A stretch of DNA of 64,000 nt from an uncultured Poribacteria bacterium (GTDB lineage: Bacteria > Poribacteria > WGA-4E > WGA-3G). Below the pieces are notes generated by a model that saw only the letters and a program-made list of their open reading frames with translations, did no database searches and had not been told where the DNA came from. Positions 43,426 to 52,328 of this stretch are shown piece after piece. The position numbers and the translations under genes were made by a program. How positions within the stretch are numbered: position 1 is the stretch's first letter; every line of letters starts with the position of its first letter. The DNA lies in assembly GCA_951828385.1 (NCBI GenBank), contig OX639973.1:1116001-1180000 (forward strand). The letters are read 5' to 3'.

Positions 43426-44085
43426 ATGAACACATTATTTGATTTTTTAACGATACCCCCGCTTATAACACTTGGTACTGATGCTCTTAGGTTGTTACTT
43501 TCATTCGCACTGAGCATTTTTATCGTCAACATCTATCAATGGACACACGCTAAAGTCCCACAAAAATCGTTTACCGACACACTCATCATCCTATGTATGC
43601 TGATTTCAGTGGTGATGGTGATTATCGGAGACAGCATCGCACGAGCGTTTAGTTTAGTCGGTGCCTTGTCCATTATTCGGTTCCGTACTGCTATCCAAGA
43701 CCCGCGGGATATCGGTTTTGTTTTTTATGCGTTAGCTGTTGGTATGGCGGTCGGTGCTGGCAATCCATCTGTCGCGATTCTGGCGACATTCCTCATCGGT
43801 ATCATTATCCTCTGCATATACCACTGGCATCAACGCTTTGGTAACGATAACGAATTTAGTTTAGAATTCTGTCTGCCCCCCGATCCGAACTTTGAAAATA
43901 TCTATCGTTCTGTTTTCGACAAACACTTGATTTACGAACGTCTGCTGGAAAAACGGATCAAAAAATCACAGATGGTTGAACTGACATTCCGGGTCAAATT
44001 GGCAAATCCACAAGAGTGGCTTACCTTTTTTACCGAACTTTCGCGGATTGAAAATGTCACAGAAGTGAAAATGGACAAAGAATAA
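43426..44085 (+). CDS. DUF4956 membrane protein
   Basis: 219 aa. About four membrane segments in residues 15-130 and a soluble ferredoxin-like C-terminus (residues 145-219). The DUF4956 signature is clear: RAFSLVGALSIIRFRTAIQD followed by D-I-G-F-V-F. Such genes are usually found with a VTC-type polyphosphate polymerase and CotH. CotH follows here 69 bases downstream but no VTC-domain gene is present in the window. Likely part of a membrane complex; reaction unknown. Confidence 0.85.
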   Translation: MNTLFDFLTIPPLITLGTDALRLLLSFALSIFIVNIYQWTHAKVPQKSFTDTLIILCMLISVVMVIIGDSIARAFSLVGALSIIRFRTAIQDPRDIGFVFYALAVGMAVGAGNPSVAILATFLIGIIILCIYHWHQRFGNDNEFSLEFCLPPDPNFENIYRSVFDKHLIYERLLEKRIKKSQMVELTFRVKLANPQEWLTFFTELSRIENVTEVKMDKE

Positions 44086-44154
44086 AACGCAGCAAGCACG
44101 GAAAACCCGAACTTCCTTACATACAATAAGTCTAAGACTAAAAAGGAGAACACA

Positions 44155-46602
44155 ATGAAACAACTGAAAACAATAATAGCCCTTATGCTAATAACTGCCG
44201 GCTGGACGCTGCAGGCGAACGCCCAAGATACCGAGCCAGCGGCAAAACTTACGGACGAACAGAAACGGTTTGACCTCAATGGCGATGGCAAACTGAGTGA
44301 TGAAGAGGATGACCTCAGACTTCGTATTACAAGTTTTGAAGCGTTCACAGGAGATAAACTCAGCCGCGAAGAAATTGAGAAGATGCAACCTCCCGATAGA
44401 GGTTTTGGCAGGGGCCCCGGCGGAATGCCGCCTTTTGGGGGTGGACGAGCGGGACCGCGCCCACCAGAGAAACTGGTCGAACAATTTGATGAAAATAAGG
44501 ATGGGAAATTAACCGGTGCCGAACGCGAAGCCGCACTCAACACCCGCGGTGGTGGAAATGTTTCTCTTATATCCAAAGAAGCCCTACATAACAGTGTTGA
44601 AACCGATGTCCAGACAAGCCTCGCCTCTATACCCGAAGGTTCACCTTCACTCTACAACGCTCAAACACTCCGCACCCTTTACCTCCGATTCCACCATGAA
44701 GATTGGTCCGAACAGATGAACGCATTTTATCGCACGGATATTGAGGTGCCGGCGGAACTTATTGTTGATGGGAAGGCTTATCCAGAGGTTGGTGTCCACT
44801 TTCGAGGTACCTCTTCCTACTTCACAGTGAGGTCAGATAAAAAATCTTTCAATATCGCCGTAGACTACGGTAAAGACGGGCAACGCCTCTACGGATACAA
44901 GACGCTTAACTTACTTAATGGTCACGTTGATGCCTCTTTCCTGCGCGAGGTACTTTACAATCGGATTGCGCGCGACTACATCCCAGCGATGCAAACGAAT
45001 CTTGTAAAACTTGTTATCAACGGTGAAAATTGGGGTGTTTATATTAATCTACAGCAATATAACAAAGATTTTCTGGCGGAGCAGTTCGGCACAAAAGGCG
45101 GCGTACGTTGGAAAGTAGGCCCTGGTAGAGGGGGTGCCTTGACCTATGCGGGAGACGATCCAACAGCGTATCAAGAAACGTATCAACTCAAAACTAAAAA
45201 TATTGAAGCCCCTTGGCAAGGTCTCATCGCCCTTTGCAAAATGCTTGACGAAACGACTTCTGATGCAGAACTTACGGAAAACCTATCGTCTCTACTTAAC
45301 GTTGACCAAGTGCTGTGGCAGCTTGCAGTCTCAAACGTGTTTATGGACGACGACGGCTACATCCACAAAGGCGGCGATTACACTATCTATCAAGATGTCA
45401 ACGGTAGATTCCATCTTATACCGCATGATAACAACGAAAGCTTCAGATTTGGTAGAGAGGGACGTGGGGGGCCTGGCGGTGGAGGTCCCGGCGGTTGGTC
45501 ATGGGGAAATTTAGAAAATGGAATGGCATCCCCTATAGCGCATGAAGGCAATGCAGCGCGCCCACTTATTCATCGCTTGCTTTCAAACCCGGAGTGGCGT
45601 GCCCGCTACCTCGCACATGTCCGCACTGTCGCTGATGAATGGCTGGATTGGGACGTGTTAGGTCCCATCGTCAACGAATATCAAGAACTCATTGATGCAG
45701 AAGTTCAGCAAGACGATAAGAAACTCTACGACTACCAAGATTTTGCGACCGGAACACCGGCAGATCTTGAGCGTTTTGTAACCGAAAGGCGCGAATACCT
45801 CCGCAACCATCCAGAACTCAACAAACCGTCACCAAAGATTACGACCGTTGAAATTGGATCGGGAACTTCACCCGTAGCAAATCAACCTGTATCGGTTAAA
45901 GCGACACTGGATAAATCACTTGCGGCGGATTCAGTTTTCTTGTATTATAGCCCTGATCGGTATGCTGTTTTTAATCGGGTCAAGATGGAAAAGAAAGCGG
46001 ATAGCTATACTGGGCAGATACCTGCTTTTCCAGCAAACACAAAAGTCTATTATTATGTTGAAGCGAATGCGGTGAAGACACACGGCACGACAGCCTTTTC
46101 ACCGGTACATGCGGAACAGGGTGCCGCACAATATCGAGTCGGTGTCCCCGTTGTGAAAGGGAGTCCTATTGTCATTAATGAACTGATGGCATCTAATACG
46201 AAGAGCCTCGCTGATCCCCAAGGACACTACGAAGATTGGCTTGAACTCCACAATCTCAGTGACACCACAGTGAACCTCACTGGCATGTACTTGACAGATA
46301 AAATCGACAATCTGAAGAAATGGGCATTTCCAGCGGATACCACGATCCCTGCACACGGGTATCTCCTTGTGTGGTTAGATGAAGATGGTAAAGCTGAGGT
46401 GGGGTTGCATGCCAACTTTAAGTTGTCTCGCAACGGTGAAACTGTAATGCTCGTCGATACCGATACACGCGGCAATCAGGTACTTGATACAGTTGCATTT
46501 GAAAAACAGGAGAAGGATGTTGCGCTCGGCAGATGGCCGAACGGTAGTGGCAAACTTAAACAGGTCCAAACCACACCCGGTAAGGAAAACGTGCTTAAAT
46601 AA
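44155..46602 (+). CDS. Secreted CotH kinase-family protein with EF-hands and a lamin-tail domain
   Basis: 815 aa, GGAG before the ATG, signal peptide ends ANA near residue 23. Residues about 35-60 and 100-120 hold EF-hand loops (DLNGDGKLSDEE and DENKDGKLTGAE) split by a Gly/Pro-rich spacer. Residues about 180-560: CotH domain with NLLNGHVDASFLREVLYNRI, NGENWGVYINLQQY and HLIPHDNNESF (nucleotide and metal site). Residues about 685-800: lamin-tail beta sandwich (VINELMASNTKS, EDWLELHNLSD, WAFPADTTIPAHGYLLVW). CotH phosphorylates proteins in spore formers; here it would act outside the cytoplasm. Confidence 0.9.
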   Translation: MKQLKTIIALMLITAGWTLQANAQDTEPAAKLTDEQKRFDLNGDGKLSDEEDDLRLRITSFEAFTGDKLSREEIEKMQPPDRGFGRGPGGMPPFGGGRAGPRPPEKLVEQFDENKDGKLTGAEREAALNTRGGGNVSLISKEALHNSVETDVQTSLASIPEGSPSLYNAQTLRTLYLRFHHEDWSEQMNAFYRTDIEVPAELIVDGKAYPEVGVHFRGTSSYFTVRSDKKSFNIAVDYGKDGQRLYGYKTLNLLNGHVDASFLREVLYNRIARDYIPAMQTNLVKLVINGENWGVYINLQQYNKDFLAEQFGTKGGVRWKVGPGRGGALTYAGDDPTAYQETYQLKTKNIEAPWQGLIALCKMLDETTSDAELTENLSSLLNVDQVLWQLAVSNVFMDDDGYIHKGGDYTIYQDVNGRFHLIPHDNNESFRFGREGRGGPGGGGPGGWSWGNLENGMASPIAHEGNAARPLIHRLLSNPEWRARYLAHVRTVADEWLDWDVLGPIVNEYQELIDAEVQQDDKKLYDYQDFATGTPADLERFVTERREYLRNHPELNKPSPKITTVEIGSGTSPVANQPVSVKATLDKSLAADSVFLYYSPDRYAVFNRVKMEKKADSYTGQIPAFPANTKVYYYVEANAVKTHGTTAFSPVHAEQGAAQYRVGVPVVKGSPIVINELMASNTKSLADPQGHYEDWLELHNLSDTTVNLTGMYLTDKIDNLKKWAFPADTTIPAHGYLLVWLDEDGKAEVGLHANFKLSRNGETVMLVDTDTRGNQVLDTVAFEKQEKDVALGRWPNGSGKLKQVQTTPGKENVLK

Positions 46603-46772
46603 AACAAAACGAACCTTTCGTTTTCTGAGATGTCTAATTCAACAAGAAGACCATTTAGTTTTCGCCTATATGCTGGGAACCGATTCGCTTCAAGCGTCAT
46701 TTCTGTCCGAAAGTCACGGCTCCCTGAGCATTGAAGAAGCACACTCTTTATCCTTGCAGTTTGGAGAAAAGC

Positions 46773-47393
46773 ATGTCCGTTGCAACCCTTACAGCAACTA
46801 TGGAAACCTATTCAGAGATGGGCAAAACCGAAGAATTGGATATTGCACAAGAACGAGAGATAGTTTTACGCTGTCAAAATGGCGATGCCGATGCGATGGG
46901 GACCCTCATCATTCAATACCAACATTGGGTGTATAACATCGCTTACAGTATGCTCGGTCATCACCACGACGCGGAAGATGTAGCACAAGATGCGTTTGTC
47001 TCTGCATGGGAAAACATCGGGAAATTTCAGTTTCGTTCCCGATTCTCGACATGGCTCTACCGCATTGTCAAGAACAAATGCCTTAACCATATTGACCAGT
47101 ACAAACGTCGAAAAACGGACCCAACAGAGATCGACGATTCACAACCGTGGGTACCGCTTGACACCGTGACCCCTGAAGAAGAAGCGTTGCGTACTGAAGA
47201 GAAAGAAATCGTCCACGCCGCGCTCGCGAAACTCAAACCCAGCTATAGAGAGATTCTGGTGCTAAGAGAACTGCGAGATATGGCTTATGAAGAAATAGCA
47301 GAAATCCTGGGATGTACCCTGGGGCGGGTCAAATCCCGTTTACATGAAGCACGGAAAGCGTTGAAAAAAGAACTGGAGCGAGTCGAGTGGTAA
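46773..47393 (+). CDS. ECF RNA polymerase sigma factor (RpoE/SigW-like)
   Basis: 206 aa from the ATG with GGAG seven bases upstream; an earlier ATG adds 14 residues. Sigma2: YNIAYSMLGHHHDAEDVAQD, AFVSAWENIGKFQFRSRFSTW, LYRIVKNKCLNHI. Sigma4: SYREILVLRELRDMAYEEIA, EILGCTLGRVKSRLHEAR. First gene of an operon with an anti-sigma factor, an RseB-like protein and two enzymes; probably envelope-stress control. Confidence 0.92.
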   Translation: MSVATLTATMETYSEMGKTEELDIAQEREIVLRCQNGDADAMGTLIIQYQHWVYNIAYSMLGHHHDAEDVAQDAFVSAWENIGKFQFRSRFSTWLYRIVKNKCLNHIDQYKRRKTDPTEIDDSQPWVPLDTVTPEEEALRTEEKEIVHAALAKLKPSYREILVLRELRDMAYEEIAEILGCTLGRVKSRLHEARKALKKELERVEW

Positions 47394-47424
47394 CAGTTTC
47401 TTACCACTATTCTCGATTAAAGAT

Positions 47425-48192
47425 ATGAACCACAAACGCATTCAAAACGAACTATCAGCGTATTTAGATAACGCATTAACGCCAAGCAGACATGAACAGA
47501 TTGAAACACATCTCCGTTCCTGCAGTGAGTGTTCTGATATACTATCGGCGTTCGAGAAGAACCGTCAGAGGGTTGCGGACCTCTCACATCCGGTACCATC
47601 AACGCTTAAAGACGCTGTGATGGCAAAGATCCACACGCAGTTTGAAGATGAACTATCAGCCTATTTAGACAACGAATTAGCTCCCGCTGACCACCAGCGG
47701 ATTGAAGCACATCTTCACGCTTGCAGCGAGTGTTCCGGCATGCTGTCAACGTTCCGCGAAAATCGCGTGCGCATCAAAGGGCTTGAGCATCCCGCGCCGG
47801 CATCTATTCAAGATGCTGTCATGGCAACAATACGCCAACAAGCAGCAGAGACACGTGCCCAAGCACCTGCACAACCGTGGCTACCAGGTGTCGGGCAATG
47901 GCTTTCCGATTTTGGACGCTGGTTTTCTCGTCCATTAACAGCAGGCGCGACGGGGTTCTTTATGTTCGCGCTTATATTGGGCTTCCTCTATCTTTATCCA
48001 TCAACACCGGAATATGACGAAACCCTCGACTTCTACTTCGGACTTCACACCGAACAACTCGCAGACAACCCATTGAAATCAAACGTCGGTGGCTCGCTGA
48101 GTCAAACGTCGGCAGAGGATTCCTCATTTACAGAAACCGTTGACGATACTGAACTATTTCTCGACCTCTATCTCGAAAATGTAGGGGATTGA
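47425..48192 (+). CDS. Membrane anti-sigma factor with two zinc-finger (ZAS) domains
   Basis: 255 aa. Two copies of the zf-HC2/ZAS motif H-x3-C-x2-C: IETHLRSCSECS (about residue 35) and IEAHLHACSECS (about residue 100), each preceded by ELSAYLDN. One membrane segment at about 172-192 (GATGFFMFALILGFLYLYP). The C-terminal about 65 residues are acidic and outside. Binds and silences the sigma factor encoded 31 bases upstream until cleaved. Doubling of the ZAS domain is unusual. Confidence 0.88.
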   Translation: MNHKRIQNELSAYLDNALTPSRHEQIETHLRSCSECSDILSAFEKNRQRVADLSHPVPSTLKDAVMAKIHTQFEDELSAYLDNELAPADHQRIEAHLHACSECSGMLSTFRENRVRIKGLEHPAPASIQDAVMATIRQQAAETRAQAPAQPWLPGVGQWLSDFGRWFSRPLTAGATGFFMFALILGFLYLYPSTPEYDETLDFYFGLHTEQLADNPLKSNVGGSLSQTSAEDSSFTETVDDTELFLDLYLENVGD

Positions 48193-48224
48193 ATTTTCCG
48201 AATAGGTAACCGACAGGTGAATCC

Positions 48225-49325
48225 ATGCAAATACACACCTATCTAATTCTTCATAAGAACGGACGATCGAAACACAATCTCTTGTGGTCTGCCGCTTTAG
48301 CCTTTTTACTCTGGACACCACACACACTTTTTGCTGACATCAGTACGCTGGAACGCATTGTAGAAGCCGAGCATAAAGTCGCTTACGTCGGAGCCCGTCT
48401 GAGAACATCCAGTTCGTCAAGAGGCACACGTACTTTTGAAGAGTACGTCATTCATACATCTGAAGATGCCTCGTACAGAAAAGTCGTATCCGTAGTCGGT
48501 GAACGTAGATCAGTCAACGGTCAGCCAAACAGAGATGAACGCCAGAACGATAATAGGCGAAGAGAGAATAACGAGAATCGCAGAGACCGTCGGGAAAGGA
48601 ATCGCGACCGGAACGAATGGCGACAAATTAGAAGTCTATTTTCCAAAAAGGAGATTAAACTGATTGCTCAAAACTACAACTTGGAAGCATCGGCATCCGC
48701 AGAAAAAATAATGAATTATGAAACGGACCTCCTAACAATCACACCTAAATTCGCGGGTAGACCGACGAAGCGCATCTTTTTTGCCCGCGAAAACGGGGTT
48801 ATCTTGCGGGTAGAGGACCTAGATGCCGAAGGCGTTCTTCGGGATATGTTTGTCTATACCCGAATTAGTTTTAATTCTGAAGCTGTTGAGAACAAATGGA
48901 AAGGCATTGAAAAAGAGGCGAAACCCGAACAGCGGCGCAGTCGTTCAGTCACGCGTGCCGAAGCCGAAAAAATACTTAAGACTCAACTCATCCAACCTAA
49001 ATATTTGCCTCCCGGGTTCCACTTGCAGGATATTCGTAGCATGAAAAGTCGGGAGAGAGATTTAATTTTTCTTCAATATACAGATGGATTGGTAAATTTC
49101 ACGCTGTTTGAAGAAGTGGACAGACCCCGCCGCCAAGGTAACAGAGAACGCGAAGGAACTCAGATCGAAATTGGCGGTACAACTGTGTATCAACGCAAGT
49201 TCGGATCAACAGATGCCTTCAGATGGTCGGGTGCGAAAATTCGCTTCTCTTTGGTTGGGGCAGTACCTACCACCGAAATGCAGAAAGTCGTGGAATCTAT
49301 TATTCACAAAGCAAAACAGAAGTAA
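48225..49325 (+). CDS. RseB/MucB-like periplasmic regulator with Arg/Asn-rich insert
   Basis: 366 aa. Start ATG after GACAGGTG; hydrophobic segment 17-37. Residues about 40-85 resemble the start of RseB/MucB/LolA-fold sensors (LERIVEAEHKVAYVGARL). Residues about 100-140 are an insert of almost only R, N, D and E. Residues about 165-255 continue the LolA fold (PKFAGRPTKRIFFARENG) and the C-terminal about 110 residues are a second domain (PKYLPPGFHLQDI). In the rpoE system, RseB protects the anti-sigma factor and senses lipoproteins or LPS; position after the anti-sigma gene fits. Confidence 0.75.
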   Translation: MQIHTYLILHKNGRSKHNLLWSAALAFLLWTPHTLFADISTLERIVEAEHKVAYVGARLRTSSSSRGTRTFEEYVIHTSEDASYRKVVSVVGERRSVNGQPNRDERQNDNRRRENNENRRDRRERNRDRNEWRQIRSLFSKKEIKLIAQNYNLEASASAEKIMNYETDLLTITPKFAGRPTKRIFFARENGVILRVEDLDAEGVLRDMFVYTRISFNSEAVENKWKGIEKEAKPEQRRSRSVTRAEAEKILKTQLIQPKYLPPGFHLQDIRSMKSRERDLIFLQYTDGLVNFTLFEEVDRPRRQGNREREGTQIEIGGTTVYQRKFGSTDAFRWSGAKIRFSLVGAVPTTEMQKVVESIIHKAKQK

Positions 49326-49334
49326 GGAGAACGT

Positions 49335-50144
49335 ATGCAGATATACTATGCCCTCATGTTCGGTATAATTGTTACCGGTTTTTTATTCGTAGCCAATGTA
49401 AGTGATGCCGATGAAAAGGCTGAACTCGAAAAATCACCCCGCCACGGCGAATGGGTCAAAGTCACAGCTGCCAATGACCGTGTTATCAATGCGTTTGTTG
49501 TGTATCCAGAGGTCAAAACACCGGCAACATCTATCATCGTCATTCATGAAATTTTCGGACTCACCGATTGGATCCGGGTCGTGGCGGATAGACTTGCCGC
49601 TGATGGATTCGTTGCGATTTGCCCAGACCTACTTTCCGGGATGGGCCCCGACGGTGGCGGCACAGAAAGCTTCGGCTCCGGTGATGATGTCCGACGGGCT
49701 ATTCGAGAACTTCCCGCCTCTCAAGTCACATCAGATTTGAACGCTGTCGAGAAATACGTCCGAGACCTCCCCTCAACGAGCGATAAAGTCGCTGTCTCCG
49801 GGTTCTGCTGGGGTGGTGGTCAAACGTTCAGCTACGCAGTCCATTCGGATACAATTGCTGCTGGCTTCGTGTTTTACGGTCGCGCGCCATCAACAGCAGA
49901 TGTCCCCAAAATATCAGCACCGGTATATGGCTTTTATGGCGAGAGCGACAACCGTATTAACGCCACTATTGATGCCACCAAAGCCGCAGCCGATGCCGCA
50001 AACGTCACCTACGAACCTGTCATCTATGAAGGGGTCGGTCACGCTTTCCTGCGGCGTGGGATGGGAGAAGAAGCAAACGAAGCACAAAAAGCCGCCACCA
50101 AAGCCGCATGGGAACGATGGGTATCCCTCCTGCAAGAACTCTAA
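49335..50144 (+). CDS. Secreted dienelactone hydrolase family protein
   Basis: 269 aa, AAGGAG before the ATG; hydrophobic segment at residues 5-25 (signal peptide or anchor). Alpha/beta hydrolase with the family's Cys nucleophile in SGFCWGGGQTF (about residue 157), Asp in YGESDNRI and His in GVGHAFLR. Cleaves ester or lactone bonds. Fourth gene of the sigma-factor operon, 9 bases after the RseB-like gene. Confidence 0.85.
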   Translation: MQIYYALMFGIIVTGFLFVANVSDADEKAELEKSPRHGEWVKVTAANDRVINAFVVYPEVKTPATSIIVIHEIFGLTDWIRVVADRLAADGFVAICPDLLSGMGPDGGGTESFGSGDDVRRAIRELPASQVTSDLNAVEKYVRDLPSTSDKVAVSGFCWGGGQTFSYAVHSDTIAAGFVFYGRAPSTADVPKISAPVYGFYGESDNRINATIDATKAAADAANVTYEPVIYEGVGHAFLRRGMGEEANEAQKAATKAAWERWVSLLQEL

Positions 50145-50154
50145 AAGAATACAC

Positions 50155-50919
50155 ATGGCTAACCGACTCAAAGACAAAATCACGATTATTACAGGTGCAG
50201 CACGAGGCATTGGTGCGAAAAGTGCAGAACTTTTCGCAAGTGAAGGTGCCGCGATTGCAATCTGGGATCTGAATGTCGAACGCGGCGAAGCAACCGCTCA
50301 ACAGATTCAAACCTCTGGCGGAACTGCCCTTTTCTGTGAATGTGATGTAACCGACACTGCACAGATTGAGAGTGCTGCTGCCCAAGTCACATCCGAACTG
50401 GGTACGCCCAATGTCCTGTTTAACAACGCCGGTATTGCTGTTGTCGGCGAGTTAGAAGACATATCTGAAGAAGACTGGGATCGGCAATACGCCGTCAATG
50501 TAAAGAGCATCTACCTCGTCTCTCGTGCGATAATTCCACTGATGCGCGAAGCCGGTGGCGGTTCGATCATCAACATGGCGAGTGAATCCGCGTACGTCGG
50601 GTTCCCAATGCACCCCGCCTATACCTCCTCCAAAGCCGCCGTGGTACACCTCTCACGAAGCATGGCGGTTCGGTATGCTGAAGACAATATCCGAGTCAAT
50701 AGCCTCTGTCCCGGCACGATTAATACCGAACTCTATCAAGAATTTCTATCCAAGCAGCCGGATCCAGAGGCAATCAACAAAGAAATCAAAGAGATGCATC
50801 CGTTGGGCATCGGTGAACCAGAAGACATTGCTTGGGCGGCGGTCTATTTAGCCTCCGACGAATCAAGATACATGACTGGTGCTCCGATGCTCGTTGAGGG
50901 CGGCATCCTATCACTCTAA
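50155..50919 (+). CDS. Short-chain dehydrogenase/reductase (SDR, classical)
   Basis: 254 aa from ATG at 50155, 10 bases after the preceding stop; a longer frame in the same phase runs into the upstream gene and is rejected. NAD(P)-binding TGAARGIG (residues 15-22), NNAG, catalytic Ser in NMASES and YTSSK (Tyr/Lys). The Asp after beta-2 (AIWDLN) favours NAD. Substrate unknown. Last gene of the operon. Confidence 0.92.
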   Translation: MANRLKDKITIITGAARGIGAKSAELFASEGAAIAIWDLNVERGEATAQQIQTSGGTALFCECDVTDTAQIESAAAQVTSELGTPNVLFNNAGIAVVGELEDISEEDWDRQYAVNVKSIYLVSRAIIPLMREAGGGSIINMASESAYVGFPMHPAYTSSKAAVVHLSRSMAVRYAEDNIRVNSLCPGTINTELYQEFLSKQPDPEAINKEIKEMHPLGIGEPEDIAWAAVYLASDESRYMTGAPMLVEGGILSL

Positions 50920-51338
50920 ATAGCATTAAGAAATACGCCTTCCCACACTTTCCCTTGGGCATAACCGTGATCTATGCCTTTTATTACTACATTTCCCCCA
51001 ATTTTTGGCAGAATTAGGCAACCGTTTCGTCCGTCACTCGCGTCATTATATGTGACTGACAAAATGGTTCACCTGATGTTGATGAATAAAAAGAACACAA
51101 CATCAAGGTTATTGCACAAATCCGTGCAATTTGTCATTAATGTCTGCCCCATTTGGTGCAGAGTTCCTCCAAATATTTTTATTTTCTAAAAATCGCTTAA
51201 TTCCGTGTTCAACCGACTACCAAGGCTATATTTCCCGCCTCACCATAATATCTTTCTTGGATTGGCACATAAATTGCTTATTACTTTTATGTCTGCTATT
51301 TCAAGGTAAACCTGAGAAACCTATATTAGGAGGGAAAT
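50920..51338. other. Intergenic region without a gene
   Basis: I see no gene. It has an inverted repeat TGATGTTG / CAACATCA near 51073-51112 and an AGGAGGG ribosome site (51329-51335) for the next gene. Confidence 0.5.
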
Positions 51339-52145
51339 GTGACACGATTATCCATCAGCACTATTTTCTTCAGTGCTGTTATTCTGTTAGCGATGACTGA
51401 CGCGAACGCGAGTCTTGATGAGAAGCTTGTTTTTTATCTGAACTTTGACAACGTTAAAGATCAAATGGTTGGTGATACGTCCGGCAATGGTCTTGACGCA
51501 GAGATCATTGAGAATACCAAGATTGAGAAGGGTAAATATGGGGATGCGATTCATATTACGAACAACGGACAGGACTGCGTCAACATCCCTTCCGACGAGA
51601 AGTTAAAGGTCGTAGGTGAAATAACAATGACGGCATGGATCCACTATCAAGAAACGTGGAAAGGCAAGAAAGTGCATTGGATTGATAAAGGCTGTCATTG
51701 GTTTGAAGTTGATTGGGGTGCCTCTTATGGCATCGGTAGTATCGACATCGGTACCGGGCCGGAAATCTGGTTGTTTTTGGGAGCGCGGGATGACCGTGGG
51801 ATTTCGGAGCGGCAAGAGTTCACCGTTTCGCACGAAATGAAGGAAAAACAGTGGCATCATGTCGCGGGCAGCTACGACGGAAAAACGATGAAAATCTATT
51901 TAGATGGTGAAGTCATGGGCGAAGAAAAGAGGGAATTCAACTTCGCTGGCGACAATATCGCGAGCGTCTGGATAGGATGCGCAAAAAACAAATTCGCATT
52001 TGTCAATGGTTCTATTGACGAAGCTGCTGTCTGGCAACGGGCTCTAAGTGATGACGAAATCAAGCAAGCGATGGGAGGCGATTTCCTCGCTGTTTCACCA
52101 ACCGATAAAGCAGCAACGACTTGGGCAAATATAAAAAAAAGGTAG
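51339..52145 (+). CDS. Secreted LamG-domain protein
   Basis: 268 aa. GTG start, AGGAGG upstream; the overlapping ATG two bases before is followed by TGA. Signal peptide ends ANA near residue 24. LamG/concanavalin sandwich: LVFYLNFDNVKDQMVGDTSG, VGEITMTAWIHYQE, KEKQWHHVAGSYDGKTMKIY, IDEAAVWQRALSDDEI. Likely a surface or periplasmic carbohydrate-binding module. Alone on its transcript as far as can be seen. Confidence 0.85.
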   Translation: MTRLSISTIFFSAVILLAMTDANASLDEKLVFYLNFDNVKDQMVGDTSGNGLDAEIIENTKIEKGKYGDAIHITNNGQDCVNIPSDEKLKVVGEITMTAWIHYQETWKGKKVHWIDKGCHWFEVDWGASYGIGSIDIGTGPEIWLFLGARDDRGISERQEFTVSHEMKEKQWHHVAGSYDGKTMKIYLDGEVMGEEKREFNFAGDNIASVWIGCAKNKFAFVNGSIDEAAVWQRALSDDEIKQAMGGDFLAVSPTDKAATTWANIKKR

Positions 52146-52237
52146 TATCCCTTCATAGTGAAGTGAAACGAGAAAATATGTGGATAGTTGTTTAATGAAC
52201 GGGGAAACACCCAATCAAAAACACCCTCACCACCGCT

Positions 52238-52258
52238 GGCGAGGATTGTATCCTCGCC
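52238..52258. repeat. REP-like hairpin
   Basis: GGCGAGGAT / ATCCTCGCC, 9-bp stem with a TGT loop, followed by CTACC. Same outline as the hairpins at 4555, 18984 and 22758. It lies in the 183-bp gap before the propeller gene. Confidence 0.55.
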
Positions 52259-52328
52259 TACCTTCAATGTCTAAGTAATTGTGGATTTTACAGAATGTTT
52301 GCATACCTATGATAAAAGGAGTTTTTCA

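Noticed and set aside
49813-50154. N-terminal extension of the SDR
   Set aside because: It only reflects an open frame inside the dienelactone hydrolase gene; the SDR fold starts at 50155.
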